A stretch of 64,000 nt of DNA, taken from the NCBI GenBank assembly GCA_964414785.1, contig CAYPXZ010000005.1, forward strand, positions 1 to 64,000, given 5' to 3'. This DNA is from Palsa-1447 sp964414785 (GTDB lineage: Bacteria; Verrucomicrobiota; Verrucomicrobiia; Opitutales; Opitutaceae). The notes below the pieces were generated by a model. It made no database searches. It had not been told where the DNA came from and saw nothing but the letters and a program-made list of their open reading frames with translations. Below, piece by piece: positions 18,316-31,235 of this stretch; position 1 is the stretch's first letter, and every line of letters starts with the position of its first letter. A program made the translations under genes and the position numbers.

Positions 18316-19308
18316 CTAGACGCGCCAGCTCTGCAGGATTCGCATGTAATTGGCCCGCTCGAAGGCTGCCGGATTCGTGCAGCGCTTGAGGTTCATGGCT
18401 CCCCTGAACTCCTCAATGCTCTGGTAGTCATGGTCGGTCATCCAGGTCTCCAGTCCGTCAAGCAGGCTGAATAGCACCCGCGGCCCATGCTTTAGGACGA
18501 CCGACACAAGCTGCACGGTGTGGGCGCCCGCGAGGATGGCCTTCACGATATCGTCGGAGCTGTGGATTCCACCGGTCGCCGAAAGAGATCCCCGCAGGTG
18601 GGGCGAGATGATGGCGAGCCACCGCAGCCTAAGGAGCAGCTCGCTTGGATCCGACAGCTTAAGCTGCGACTTCGCGTCGAGCTGCTCGATGTCAAAGTCG
18701 GGCTGGTAGAACCGGTTGAACAGGACAACACCCGCGGCACCCACTCTCTCCAGGGCGAGCGAGAACTGCGCCGGAGAGGTATGGAAGGGTGAGAGCTTGA
18801 CCGACACGGGCACGTTAACGGCCGCAGTCACAAGGCTCACGGTCTCCAGCATCGCTGTCTCGACCTGCTCCGCATCCAGCACCGGGTCGGTGGCCATCTG
18901 GTAGAGATTCAGCTCGATCGCGCTGGCGCCGGCAGCCTCCATGCGGGCCGCGTAGTCGGTCCAGCCGCCCGGCCGGCAGCCGTTGAGGGACGCGATTACG
19001 GGAATTGTGAGGGCGGAGCGCAGGTTCTCTATCTGCTTCAGGTAACGGTCCGGGGTAAGCTGGTACTCCGAGAAGCTCGGAAAGTATGAGGTCGCCTCGG
19101 CATTGCTCTCGGCCGGCGTCTCGATGTGGTGGATGAGCGCCCGCTGCTCCGCATCAATCTGCTCCTCGAAGAGTGAGCGCATGACGATGGCCGACGCCCC
19201 GGCGTCCTGAAGCTGGCAGGCCACGTGCACCTCCTCCGAAAACGGGGAGGCGCCAATCACCAGGGGGTTGTTGAGCTTCAGGCCAAGATAAGTTGTTTCG
19301 AGTTTCAT
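18316..19308 (-). CDS. Dihydroorotate-dehydrogenase-like flavoprotein
   Basis: FMN TIM-barrel protein of the class 1 DHOD superfamily (330 residues): starts LETTYLGLKLNNPLVIGASPFS, with VIASLNGCRPGGWTDYAARMEAAGAS, AIELNLYQ, VSVKLSPF and SATGGIHSSDD forming the barrel and FMN phosphate site. The genuine pyrimidine enzyme has a catalytic Ser or Cys in a fixed loop; here that assignment is uncertain. Such proteins often sit next to pyruvate:ferredoxin oxidoreductase genes with unproven function. It lies 15 bases downstream of nifJ on the same strand, so a role connected to ferredoxin or flavin redox chemistry is more likely than pyrimidine synthesis. Confidence 0.8.
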   Translation of the reverse strand: MKLETTYLGLKLNNPLVIGASPFSEEVHVACQLQDAGASAIVMRSLFEEQIDAEQRALIHHIETPAESNAEATSYFPSFSEYQLTPDRYLKQIENLRSALTIPVIASLNGCRPGGWTDYAARMEAAGASAIELNLYQMATDPVLDAEQVETAMLETVSLVTAAVNVPVSVKLSPFHTSPAQFSLALERVGAAGVVLFNRFYQPDFDIEQLDAKSQLKLSDPSELLLRLRWLAIISPHLRGSLSATGGIHSSDDIVKAILAGAHTVQLVSVVLKHGPRVLFSLLDGLETWMTDHDYQSIEEFRGAMNLKRCTNPAAFERANYMRILQSWRV

Positions 19309-19323
19309 GTCCGTGGGGTGCGG

Positions 19324-22941
<3,618 letters not shown>

Positions 22942-22999
22942 GGAGTTTGTACGGGAAATTAGAGACCCCGTTATTCTGCCATGTGTGGACCATTTCTAC

Positions 23000-23015
23000 T
23001 GCGCAAATTTTGCCA
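23000..23015 (-). promoter_or_regulatory. Recurrent upstream motif, nifJ copy
   Basis: TGGCAAAATTTGCGCA read on the minus strand, ending 58 bases before the nifJ start, in a 259-base intergenic stretch that otherwise shows no gene. Nearly the same as the ferredoxin copy, including a following run resembling GAAATG. Confidence 0.4.
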
Positions 23016-23200
23016 TTTCCGATGCGCGGATTAACAGCCCCCCATGTCTCCGAAATGCCGGAATGGAACCCATTCACAGTCCGGCCAGGTCTAGGGACAT
23101 CCAATCACCCAGCGTCCGCGCAACCGGAAACCACCGGGCTGGCTTTGCCAGGAGCCTATCCACCTGTGCGGTCCGGCCACCGCGCTGGGCTGGCCGGGCC

Positions 23201-24787
23201 CTATTTCCAGATCTGCATCCCCGCCTTGGCCCTGGCGATGTCGACGCTCTTGGACCTAGGCGCGGGGGCAGGAGATTTCCTGGCCGGAATCACGGCGCGC
23301 TTCCTAGCGACGGGCTTGGCCATCTCGCGATCGGCGGTGTGGCTGATGCGAAGACCGACAAACGCGTTCAGGCTGTCGACCGTCTCGCGAAGGCTCGCTA
23401 TCTGGATGTTGAGGTCGCGGGCGCCGGTTGCGCTCTCGTCCGCCTGGCCGGCGGTGCTCTGCGTGACGTTGCTGATCTCGCTCACGGCCTCCTTGAGCTG
23501 GCCCAAGCTCCCGCACTGCTCCCGCGAGGCGTGGGCGATTGTGCTCACAAGCTTGTCGACCTCGCGGCTCTTGCCGACCATCTCGCTAAGGCTGGTGGCG
23601 ATCTTAGAGCTGATCTCCACGCCGCGGTTGCTCTTCTTGATGGAATCCTCGATCCGCGTCGCGGTCTCGCGGGCCGCCTCGGCGCTTCGCTGCGCAAGGC
23701 TGCGCACTTCGTCGGCCACGACCGCGAAGCCCCCCCCGGCCTCGCCGGCGCGGGCCGCCTCGACCGCCGCATTTAGGGCGAGGATGTTCGTCTGGAAGGC
23801 GATCTCGTCGATCGTGGTGATGATCTTCGATATCCCGGTGCTCGCGACCTTGATCTCGTCCATCGCCTTGGTCATCTGGTCCATGTCCGTTGCGCTGGTG
23901 TCGGCGGCGCTGCGGGTCTGCGCCGCGAGCGTCTTTGCGGTTCCCGCGTCGCTGGCGTTCTGGTCGGTGACCTTAGCCATCTCCTCAAGCGAGGAGCTGG
24001 TCTCCTCCAGCGAGGCGGCCTGGCGGCTTGCGCCGTCCGAGAGGATGGCGCTCCCGGAAGAGAATCCCTCCGCCTTGCCGTAGATGTCGTCCGCCAGGTG
24101 GGAAAGCGAGTCGGAGAGTTCCTTGATCCGCTTGGTGATCCTGCGGGAGAGCCACTGGACGGCGCCGACCGAGATGAGCGCCAGGGCTGCAATCGAGGCG
24201 CTCAGAATGATCGTGATGCGCAGATTCCGGTCGAGGATTCCCTTCGTTGCGTTTCCGTTGTCCGTCGAGAGCGTGAAGACGAAGCGGCTCAAGTCGCTCA
24301 ATGCGGCCTCGAGAGCGCGGTAATTCTTGTTCATGTCTCCGTCCAGGACCTTCATCGCCTCGTCAAAGTCACTGGCCTTCAATGCCTTCTGGAGGCGTGC
24401 AGCGGCAGAGTCGTAGTCCCTAAGGGTCGATCCAAGCCGCTCCTGAAGGGCCTTTGCCTCCTGCGAGTCCAGGAGCTTCCCGAGGGTCGACGCATGGCGA
24501 TCGATGTCGCTCCGGTATCCCGTCGCCGCTGCGGTCTTCCGGGCCATCGTCTCCTCGTCGCGGGCCACCACAAACTCCATGTTCGTCAGGTTGTACTTGA
24601 GCGTCGCCTCCTGAAGCCCGGCCAGCGCCTCCAGGGCGGGCAGCAGGCGCCCGCTCAGCTCAGCCGTCCTTGCGGTCCCGGTTCGGGAGAGCTGGAAGGT
24701 CGTCGTCCCAAGGAACACAATGAGTGCGGCTAGGAAGGCGAAACCCAGAGTAATTCCAAGGAATGACGTCTTTAGGTTGTGGGACAT
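23201..24787 (-). CDS. Methyl-accepting chemotaxis protein
   Basis: Transmembrane chemoreceptor of 528 residues. A membrane helix at about 10-30 (LGITLGFAFLAALIVFL), a predicted helical periplasmic four-helix-bundle sensor to about 190 (LQEATLKYNLTNMEFVV), a second helix (IIILSASIAALALISVGAV), then HAMP-like region and signalling domain with the hairpin tip IDEIAFQTNILALNAAVEAA and DEVRSLAQRSAEAARE. The C-terminal 50 residues are basic and Ala/Pro-rich. The start MSHNLKTS removes an upstream extension that reads through the neighbouring gene. Third in a porin / binding protein / receptor operon, so the ligand may be what the preceding proteins bind or admit. Confidence 0.92.
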   Translation of the reverse strand: MSHNLKTSFLGITLGFAFLAALIVFLGTTTFQLSRTGTARTAELSGRLLPALEALAGLQEATLKYNLTNMEFVVARDEETMARKTAAATGYRSDIDRHASTLGKLLDSQEAKALQERLGSTLRDYDSAAARLQKALKASDFDEAMKVLDGDMNKNYRALEAALSDLSRFVFTLSTDNGNATKGILDRNLRITIILSASIAALALISVGAVQWLSRRITKRIKELSDSLSHLADDIYGKAEGFSSGSAILSDGASRQAASLEETSSSLEEMAKVTDQNASDAGTAKTLAAQTRSAADTSATDMDQMTKAMDEIKVASTGISKIITTIDEIAFQTNILALNAAVEAARAGEAGGGFAVVADEVRSLAQRSAEAARETATRIEDSIKKSNRGVEISSKIATSLSEMVGKSREVDKLVSTIAHASREQCGSLGQLKEAVSEISNVTQSTAGQADESATGARDLNIQIASLRETVDSLNAFVGLRISHTADREMAKPVARKRAVIPARKSPAPAPRSKSVDIARAKAGMQIWK

Positions 24788-24861
24788 GGGTGCGACGGGC
24801 GAATGATGGATTCTGTATTTCTCTAGGCGGGGTGGCCCGCGACGAACGCGGATTGCCTGGT

Positions 24862-25290
24862 TCAGGCTCCTGGCGTCAGGACGACCACGGAGGCGTCCAC
24901 GTTGGCGCTGTCGACGAAACCGACGGCCCCCGGCGTGGCCGCCACGAATTTCCTGAGATCCTCTTCGGACTCGAAGGACTTCGGGGCTGTGCCGCCCCCC
25001 GTCATGGCCAGTCGGCGCCACAGATTGTTGAAACCGCTGCTGCTCATCTCGACGTTTGCCTTGAGGAACTCGTCGGCAACCGGACCGGTCTTGATGACCG
25101 CGAGGATGACGCGGCCGCCCACGTCCCACGCGACCTTCTTTCCAAGGAAGACCGCCTTAACCGTGGCGACATCGAGTTTCTCCTTCTCAAGACCCTTGTT
25201 CGCGATGATCACCGGGGCGGCGTGGGCCGCCGTCGCAAACGCGATGATGAAGGCAAGTGCGCCAAAGCGGCGTAATGATCTGGTGTTCAT
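24862..25290 (-). CDS. Small periplasmic PstS-like substrate-binding domain protein
   Basis: A secreted protein of 142 residues. Signal peptide to about residue 25 (LAFIIAFATAAHA then APVIIANKG). The body resembles the minimal phosphate-binding-protein-like domain: DVATVKAVFLGKKVAWDVGG, a central NLWRRLAMTGGG and the closing ATPGAVGFVDSA. It is much shorter than a true PstS and no ABC transporter genes adjoin it. It lies between a porin and a chemoreceptor gene on the same strand, so it may be a ligand-presenting partner of the receptor. The ligand is unknown. Confidence 0.75.
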   Translation of the reverse strand: MNTRSLRRFGALAFIIAFATAAHAAPVIIANKGLEKEKLDVATVKAVFLGKKVAWDVGGRVILAVIKTGPVADEFLKANVEMSSSGFNNLWRRLAMTGGGTAPKSFESEEDLRKFVAATPGAVGFVDSANVDASVVVLTPGA

Positions 25291-25309
25291 GTCTTGGATC
25301 CTAAGTTGC

Positions 25310-26530
25310 TCAGAAGCTGAGGGTTGTCTTCACGGCGAAGAGGGTCGTGTCCTTCTTCGGGGTCGGGTTCGGGATCCTCGGCGTATCGAAGGTCTCATAG
25401 GTGCCGTCGATGTAGTGCGCCTCGATCTTGAACAGCACGTGGTCGTTGAGGTCGTAGCGCAGGCTCACGGCGCTGTCATGCTGGTAGTCGGCCGGATTGC
25501 TCGAGTTGTAGCCGGTGCGAACCTGGTTGTTGCCGTAATAGGCGCCGACCTGGAACTTGTCGCCAAGCCTTCGGGATACCGAGACGTACCAGCCGTCCCA
25601 GCCGATGAATTCTCCGCCGGAATAGCCGATGGCCGGCACGGCGAGCAGGAGGTCGCCTCCCGTGCGCTGCCACTCGGCCGCGAACACCCAGTCGCCGACC
25701 GAGTACTCGCCCGAGTAGGTGATCCACGAGAATTTCGGGATGTTCGTGGAGAGAACCACCGGGGGATACCCGGCGAACGGTCCAAAGGCGTCGAGGTTCG
25801 TGAAGAACGAGTACGAGCCGACCAGCTTCAGGCCGTTGACGGGCGTGTTCCAGACCAGCTGCGCTCCTTTTACCGAGTCCATCTTCAGCGAGGTGGCGCC
25901 GGTTGGGGCCGCGAAGAGCCCGCCGCCGTCGTTGTAGAAGTCCGTCACACCCTTCTCGGGGTTGACCGGGATGGTGCCGCCGAAGACCTTGTAGTCGAAC
26001 GAGCTCTTGAGCACGTTCACCGAGCCGTAGATCATCGCCCCGTCGAAGGATGCGGTGAAGTCGCGCAGGATGGGGCTGTACACCGACTCCGGCAGCAGGA
26101 TGAAAGGCCGAACGACGTCGAGGTCGAGCGCCTCGCCGTAGAGGCCCTTCGGGTACTTGACGCGTCCGGCGCGGATGCCGAACCAGCTGTTGAAATTGTA
26201 GTCAGCGATGGCCCAGTCGAGGATGACCTTGTCCTGGCCGATCTCGCCGAAGCTTTGCGCAAAGGCCTGGGCTCCGACGCGCAGGTGGGCCCCAAACGTG
26301 TCGGAGACGTTGAACGCCATCTCGCGGAAGTCCCAGGTGCCGCCCTTGTCGGCGGTGGGGATGTTATTGTCGCTGCTGTAGAGGTACCCCTGGCTGAAGA
26401 AGCCCCCGATCTGAATATTAGTATTCTCGATCGAAATGGAGGCACGGGCAACGCCGGCAATGAGCCCGAGGGCCACAACGAAGGCCGTGCCGCGACGGCA
26501 GGCGCTAGTTAGTCTGAAATCAATATTCAT
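25310..26530 (-). CDS. Outer-membrane porin-like beta-barrel protein
   Basis: 406 residues, with a signal peptide ending near ...GLIAGVARA. The mature part alternates polar and hydrophobic residues with many aromatic girdle residues (FFSQGYLYSSD, FGIRAGRVKYPKGLYGE, YKVFGGTIPV) and ends in Phe (VKTTLSF), the terminal residue typical of barrels inserted by BamA. FGIRAGRVKYPKG resembles a conserved segment in general porins of the phosphate-selective type, but I cannot assign a family. First gene of a three-gene operon with the small binding protein and chemoreceptor. Confidence 0.75.
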   Translation of the reverse strand: MNIDFRLTSACRRGTAFVVALGLIAGVARASISIENTNIQIGGFFSQGYLYSSDNNIPTADKGGTWDFREMAFNVSDTFGAHLRVGAQAFAQSFGEIGQDKVILDWAIADYNFNSWFGIRAGRVKYPKGLYGEALDLDVVRPFILLPESVYSPILRDFTASFDGAMIYGSVNVLKSSFDYKVFGGTIPVNPEKGVTDFYNDGGGLFAAPTGATSLKMDSVKGAQLVWNTPVNGLKLVGSYSFFTNLDAFGPFAGYPPVVLSTNIPKFSWITYSGEYSVGDWVFAAEWQRTGGDLLLAVPAIGYSGGEFIGWDGWYVSVSRRLGDKFQVGAYYGNNQVRTGYNSSNPADYQHDSAVSLRYDLNDHVLFKIEAHYIDGTYETFDTPRIPNPTPKKDTTLFAVKTTLSF

Positions 26531-26832
26531 GCGGCTATTTATCGGACCGCTAAAACGGGCCTTAAGCGGTTTTTACGTATTTTTGCGTAGTCAGCCCGTG
26601 CAGCACGTATTCCGCCGCAGCAGGTTCCGTGAGCGGGTCCTCCGCAACTTGCACTGGAATTGCGTCGCTTTGCCGAAATTCTGGAAGCGAATTGATGCCC
26701 GCCCACGGCCGACTCAGGAACAGGGCACCTAATGGGGAGCAGTGAGCCGCCCTCGGCGAGAACCCAAGAGCCTCTCGACTCCCCCTCCCCCATCCGGTAG
26801 CCATCGTGGCCGCGCAAATTGGCCACCCGGGC
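26531..26832 (+). other. Divergent intergenic region, porin operon / ccsA
   Basis: About 300 bases between divergently read genes. AT-richer near the porin start (ACGTATTTTTGCGTAG around 26574-26590), with TTGCGT and ACGCAAAAA resembling half of the recurrent motif, but no full copy. No credible gene; short frames here are fragments of the ccsA 5' region or lack any family signature. Probably holds promoters for both operons. Confidence 0.5.
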
Positions 26833-28770
26833 ATGCCCATTTCACACTTTATAAAGCGAATCCTCCCAGGGGCCGCCCTTGCGTTGGGCGTCGCCTATGC
26901 GGCGGCGACCCTGGCGGTGCCGGACGCCGGCACGGCGTTCGACTTGCCCGCCTTCGGCCGACTTCCGGTCCTGGCCAACGGGCGGATCAAGCCGTTGGAC
27001 TCGGTCGCCCGCACGTCCCTTCTCATGCTCCAGGGCCGCCAGCGGGTTGGCGCCCCGCAGAACAGCGAGCCAATTGTCGCGTCGCCTTCCGCGTGGTTGG
27101 CGGACGTCTTTTTCGCACCGGCCAGGGCCGACCTCTACCCCACGTTCCGTATCGACTCGCCCGACGTTCGGGACCTGCTCGGGATCACGGAGGCCGACAC
27201 CCGGATCGCCTACGGCTCGGCGGCCAAGCGAGTCATGGCGGTCCTTGGCCTGCTTCCTGCGACCACGAGCCGGTTCTCCTACTCCCAGTTGGCCCCAAAG
27301 CTTGACGATCTGGACCGCCAGGCGCGGCTGGCGGACGGAGTGGAAGCGCAGCTTCGGAGCAACTTCCAGCGCCAGGTGCTGGCAACCCGGGACCGGGTGG
27401 TGCTTTACACCCGGCTTAGGGCAAGCGTGCAGACCCACGATGTCCCGGACTTTGCCGCCGCCCTCGTGCGGTTCGGCGAGGCGCTTCCGGCGGGCATCCG
27501 GGCGGTATCCGCACGTCAGCGGGGTGAGGCCCACGATGGAACGGTCCTTGGGGCCATGGACCAGATGGGAAACCGCTTCGGCTACATGGAGCAGATGGCC
27601 TACATCCGCCCGATCCCTCCGCCAACCGGCGGCCCCGATTCGGACCGCTGGGAATCCGCAGGGACGGCGCTCATGCGCTCCTTCGAATCCGGCGCGATCA
27701 ATCCGGCGGCGATGGCCTATGCGCGGCTGGGGCAGGCCTGGCGTGCCGGGGACTCGGGAGCGTTCAACGGGACCGTGCGCGCTTTGGAGCAGGATTTCCA
27801 GGCGCGGTTCCCGGGGGAGCACGCGAAGACGGCGGTCGAACTCCGGTTCAACCGGTCCGAGCCCTTCTATACGAGCATGGTGCTCTACGCGCTCGCGTTC
27901 CTGCTGGCGGCCCTCTCGTGGCTCAAGTGGCCGGCGGAGCTTGCCCGCGCCTCGTTCTGGTTGGTGCTCGTCGCCTGGGTGGTCGCCACCGCCGGGATTG
28001 CGACCCGGATGTGGCTCGAGGGAAGGCCGCCGGTCACCAACCTGTACTCCTCGGCCCTCTTCGTCGGCTGGGGCGCGGTAGCCCTATGCATGGCGCTCGA
28101 GCTCCTCTACCGAAACGGCGTCGCTGCGGCCGCGGCCGGCATGATCGGTTTCGCCACGCTGCTGATAGCCCACCACCTGGCCCTGGGCAGCGACACCCTC
28201 GAGATGATGCGCGCCGTGCTCGACTCCAACTTCTGGCTGGCGACGCACGTGGTCGTGGTGACGCTGGGTTACGCCTCAACCTTCCTGTCCGGTTTCCTTG
28301 CCCTCATCTACATCGGCAGGGGACTCTTCACGCGCTCCCTAGACCGGGTGTCCGCCGAGGCCCTCACGCGGATGGTCTATGGCGTCGTATGCTTCGCCAC
28401 CCTGTTCAGCTTTGTGGGCACGGTCCTTGGCGGGATCTGGGCGGACCAGTCCTGGGGCCGGTTCTGGGGATGGGATCCCAAGGAGAATGGCGCCCTCCTG
28501 ATCGTCCTTTGGAACGCCATGATCCTCCATGCCCGCTGGGGTGGAATGATACGGTCGCGGGGCCTCATGGTCATGGCGGTGTTCGGAAACGTCGTCACGA
28601 GCTGGAGCTGGTTTGGCGTCAACATGCTCGGGATAGGCCTCCACAGCTACGGCTTCATGGAGGAGGCTTTCTATTGGCTTATCGGCTTCGGAATCAGCCA
28701 GCTGATGATCATCGCCCTTGCCCTGCAGCCCCTGGAGCGGTGGAAGAGCCTCGGGGCGCGCGGCGCCTAG
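26833..28770 (+). CDS. ccsA: Cytochrome c biogenesis protein CcsA, stand-alone copy with N-terminal extension
   Basis: System II haem handling/ligation protein, 645 residues from ATG 26833 (an earlier GTG at 26806 is possible). The C-terminal half has the haem-binding WWD-type motif WADQSWGRFWGWDPKENGAL, flanking helices and conserved His residues (IAHHLALG, THVVVVTLGYAS, LHARWGG). The first 340 residues are an extra region starting with a signal-anchor and LPVLANGRIKPLDSVARTSL. No resB adjoins. It is convergent with the 13-haem cytochrome gene (5 bases apart). It is a clear paralogue of the ccsA at 47327; a dedicated role for unusual haem motifs is a possibility. Confidence 0.9.
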   Translation: MPISHFIKRILPGAALALGVAYAAATLAVPDAGTAFDLPAFGRLPVLANGRIKPLDSVARTSLLMLQGRQRVGAPQNSEPIVASPSAWLADVFFAPARADLYPTFRIDSPDVRDLLGITEADTRIAYGSAAKRVMAVLGLLPATTSRFSYSQLAPKLDDLDRQARLADGVEAQLRSNFQRQVLATRDRVVLYTRLRASVQTHDVPDFAAALVRFGEALPAGIRAVSARQRGEAHDGTVLGAMDQMGNRFGYMEQMAYIRPIPPPTGGPDSDRWESAGTALMRSFESGAINPAAMAYARLGQAWRAGDSGAFNGTVRALEQDFQARFPGEHAKTAVELRFNRSEPFYTSMVLYALAFLLAALSWLKWPAELARASFWLVLVAWVVATAGIATRMWLEGRPPVTNLYSSALFVGWGAVALCMALELLYRNGVAAAAAGMIGFATLLIAHHLALGSDTLEMMRAVLDSNFWLATHVVVVTLGYASTFLSGFLALIYIGRGLFTRSLDRVSAEALTRMVYGVVCFATLFSFVGTVLGGIWADQSWGRFWGWDPKENGALLIVLWNAMILHARWGGMIRSRGLMVMAVFGNVVTSWSWFGVNMLGIGLHSYGFMEEAFYWLIGFGISQLMIIALALQPLERWKSLGARGA

Positions 28771-28775
28771 GACCG

Positions 28776-31085
28776 TCAATCCGTCAGGCTTCCGTCTTCG
28801 GGCGGCTCCTCGGGCGCTGTATCCGGTTCGTCCGGCGCCGCGGGGGGCACGGAGGGATCGTCCGCGTCGGGGCTGTCCTCGGCCGCGCGCTCCGTGGCCT
28901 TCATCTCCTCGAGCTGGAGCGGGTGCTCCTCCATCATCTCCTTCTCCGACATCCGGCCCGTGAGCCAGGCCAGGTTCATGGGGTAGACGTCCGGGTTGAA
29001 GATGACGAAGTACAGGTGCCAGACGATGATCGCCAGGGTGGCGAGCACCGCCTCGTAGAAGTGGACCGTCCTCGCGGCGTCAAAGCCGAGCTTCGTGAAC
29101 CAGCCCATGGACGCGTTCTCAAACCAGAGGATGGCGCCGGTGGCGCCCATCAGGAGGGTGCCCCAAACCAGGGCCCAGTACTCCGCCTTCTCGATGTAGC
29201 AGAACCTGCCGAAGGCCGGCTTGTCGGGGGCAAGGCCCAGGTTGTACTTGAGCACCTTCCAGGGGTCCGTCACGTCGTTCCATCGCGGCAGCAGGTCCAT
29301 GAAGAGCCTGCGGCCCGGCCGGGTGAATGCGAGGTACCAGAGGTGCCAGGCTCCGCCGGCCAGCATGACGACGCCGGCCACGCGGTGCGCCAGGCCCCGC
29401 AGGTCGAACGCGCGGCTGCTCAGCTGGCGGATACCGACGACCCACCACGCCTCGGGGTAGCGCAGCATGAATCCCGTGACTACCAGAGCGACGAAGCTCA
29501 GGACGAGGACGGCGTGCTGGAGGCGCTCGTGAAGCGACATCCTCACGTAGAGCCGGTGGGCCACCTGGATCTCCAGCTCCTCGCCCTTCTGGATCGCAAG
29601 CTTGCGGCGGATCTTCTTGAGGAAGTCGAGGATGTTGTGCAGGGCCATGCCCCCCACCACCACGATGATCAGCCCGACATAGACGGTCGCGATCCAGTAA
29701 AGCAGCGAGGAGGTGTCCCTGCGGGTTGAGCTCGCGTGCACGGCGCCTATCGAGAACCTCGCGTTGGCGCCGCGGTGGCATTCCCCGCAGGTCTTGACGA
29801 GGTTGTCCTTGTACACGCTCGAGGTCGGGTCGGTGTGGGACTTGATCGCGTGCGCCCCGTGGCAGCTGGCGCAGTTGACGACCTCGACGGCCCCTCCCCT
29901 CACGGCCAGGCCGTGGTAGCTGTCCGTGAATGTCTTGAACGTGTCGCTCCTAAGGCCGTACTTGCTCGTCAGGCGCACCGAGGCGTGGCACTCCGCGCAC
30001 ACCTGCTGGGCGAGGTTCGTGTTGTGCACGGGCGACGACGGGTCGGTGTGCTTGCGGATGTCATGCTCGCCGTGGCAATCCGTGCAGACCGGCGAGTCGA
30101 CGTTGCCCTTGGCGAGCGCCATCGCGTGGACGCTTGTGCCGTACTCCCGCGCCTGCTTCTCGTGGCACGTGGCGCAGGTCTCGGGGATCTGGAGGCGGCT
30201 GATCCGAGCCCCGGCGACGGCCGCCTTGTTCATCGCATGAGCACCGTGGCAGTCGATGCAGGTGGCCGAGTTGGTCTTGCCTGCCGCAAGGGCGGCGCCG
30301 TGCACCGACTTATCGAAGGAGGAGACGAACTTCGCGCCGCGCAGCGACTGGTCCGCCACCTCGGCCTTCTTCACGTGGCACGACTCGCAGAGCCTGGCCT
30401 GTGCGATCTTGAGCGCGACCCCGGCCGGTTTGCCGGCCGAGGAGATCGGCTGGTCGTGGCAGGTGAGGCAGTCCAGGGCCACGCGCCCTCCGGTGGGGTT
30501 GGCACCGTGCGCGGATGCGACAAAATCCTTACGGGCTGCCTCGTGGCAGCGCCCGCATGCCTCCGTCTGGTGCCCCGAGGCGAAGGCGAAATCCTTCAGC
30601 TTGACCGGGGAAGCTTCGTGCGTCCCGTGGCACTCGGTGCACGAGGTGTCCAGGCCGGCCGGCATGGGGCTAGCGGTGATGCGCGGGTGGAAGGTGTGCT
30701 TCGGGAGGTCCTTCTCGTGGCAGGCTGCACACTGGACGGGGGGAAGCTTGCTGTCGTGCGGCGTCTCGGTGATCGAGGAGTGGCAGTCCACGCAGTTGAG
30801 CGTCCCGTGGGCGGAGTGTGCAAAAGCCTCGCTCTTCACCCCTATCCACTCCGGCTTCATGCCCTTCTTGCGCGGCTTGAACTCGGCCTCATGGCAGTCC
30901 AGGCACTCGCTGTTCGCAACCGCCGGCGCGGCCTTGGCCCGTGCCGGAGCCGCCGGTGTTTGGGTCGCAGCCGGCGGCGCGGCCTTTGCCTCGTCGCCGG
31001 CTGAACCCCAGGCGCTGGCTCCAATCACCAGCGCTGCCCACACAACAGAGGCCGCCTGGATGATCTTTCTGGAGTCCGCCTTCAT
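28776..31085 (-). CDS. 13-haem cytochrome c / cytochrome b fusion (CbcL-like)
   Basis: Predicted quinol-oxidising inner-membrane protein (769 residues) with a large periplasmic multihaem head. Signal-type N-terminus (VVWAALVIGASAWG), then 13 CXXCH motifs between about residues 60 and 440, and a C-terminal membrane part with about four helices and His residues fit for b-haems (LHERLQHAVLVLSF, GLAHRVAGVVMLAGGAWHLW, VHFYEAVLATLAIIVWHLYF). The last 50 residues are acidic and Pro-rich. The c-plus-b fusion parallels CbcL of Geobacter, which passes electrons from menaquinol to periplasmic cytochromes; homology to CbcL itself is inferred from architecture. Paralogous at the N-terminus to the next gene upstream. 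Confidence 0.85.
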   Translation of the reverse strand: MKADSRKIIQAASVVWAALVIGASAWGSAGDEAKAAPPAATQTPAAPARAKAAPAVANSECLDCHEAEFKPRKKGMKPEWIGVKSEAFAHSAHGTLNCVDCHSSITETPHDSKLPPVQCAACHEKDLPKHTFHPRITASPMPAGLDTSCTECHGTHEASPVKLKDFAFASGHQTEACGRCHEAARKDFVASAHGANPTGGRVALDCLTCHDQPISSAGKPAGVALKIAQARLCESCHVKKAEVADQSLRGAKFVSSFDKSVHGAALAAGKTNSATCIDCHGAHAMNKAAVAGARISRLQIPETCATCHEKQAREYGTSVHAMALAKGNVDSPVCTDCHGEHDIRKHTDPSSPVHNTNLAQQVCAECHASVRLTSKYGLRSDTFKTFTDSYHGLAVRGGAVEVVNCASCHGAHAIKSHTDPTSSVYKDNLVKTCGECHRGANARFSIGAVHASSTRRDTSSLLYWIATVYVGLIIVVVGGMALHNILDFLKKIRRKLAIQKGEELEIQVAHRLYVRMSLHERLQHAVLVLSFVALVVTGFMLRYPEAWWVVGIRQLSSRAFDLRGLAHRVAGVVMLAGGAWHLWYLAFTRPGRRLFMDLLPRWNDVTDPWKVLKYNLGLAPDKPAFGRFCYIEKAEYWALVWGTLLMGATGAILWFENASMGWFTKLGFDAARTVHFYEAVLATLAIIVWHLYFVIFNPDVYPMNLAWLTGRMSEKEMMEEHPLQLEEMKATERAAEDSPDADDPSVPPAAPDEPDTAPEEPPEDGSLTD

Positions 31086-31122
31086 CTTTAGAATCCACTA
31101 TGCTCCCATTGGGCCAAAGGTA

Positions 31123-31159
31123 CTACGCAGCGCTTGCGCAGACCTCATCATCTCTTGCG
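31123..31159 (-). promoter_or_regulatory. Upstream element of the 13-haem cytochrome gene
   Basis: Two parts on the minus strand: GCAAGAGATGATGAGG (recurrent motif, second half degenerate; 31143-31158), then CTGCGCAAGCGCTGCGTAG (31123-31141), which holds a direct repeat of CTGCGYA with 11-base period. Ends 37 bases before the start codon. The second part matches 17 of 19 bases of the element at 33487-33505. Confidence 0.4.
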
Positions 31160-31235
31160 TAGCTTGTGGGTCACACCCCGGGCGCCACCCAAAACGATGC
31201 CGTCCGGGACGGGCGGCGGCTTGGAGCCGAGGGGC

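Noticed and set aside
18316..19308. Pyrimidine-biosynthetic pyrD
   Set aside because: Genomic context is nifJ and not pyrimidine genes, and the catalytic residue could not be placed; kept as DHOD-like only.
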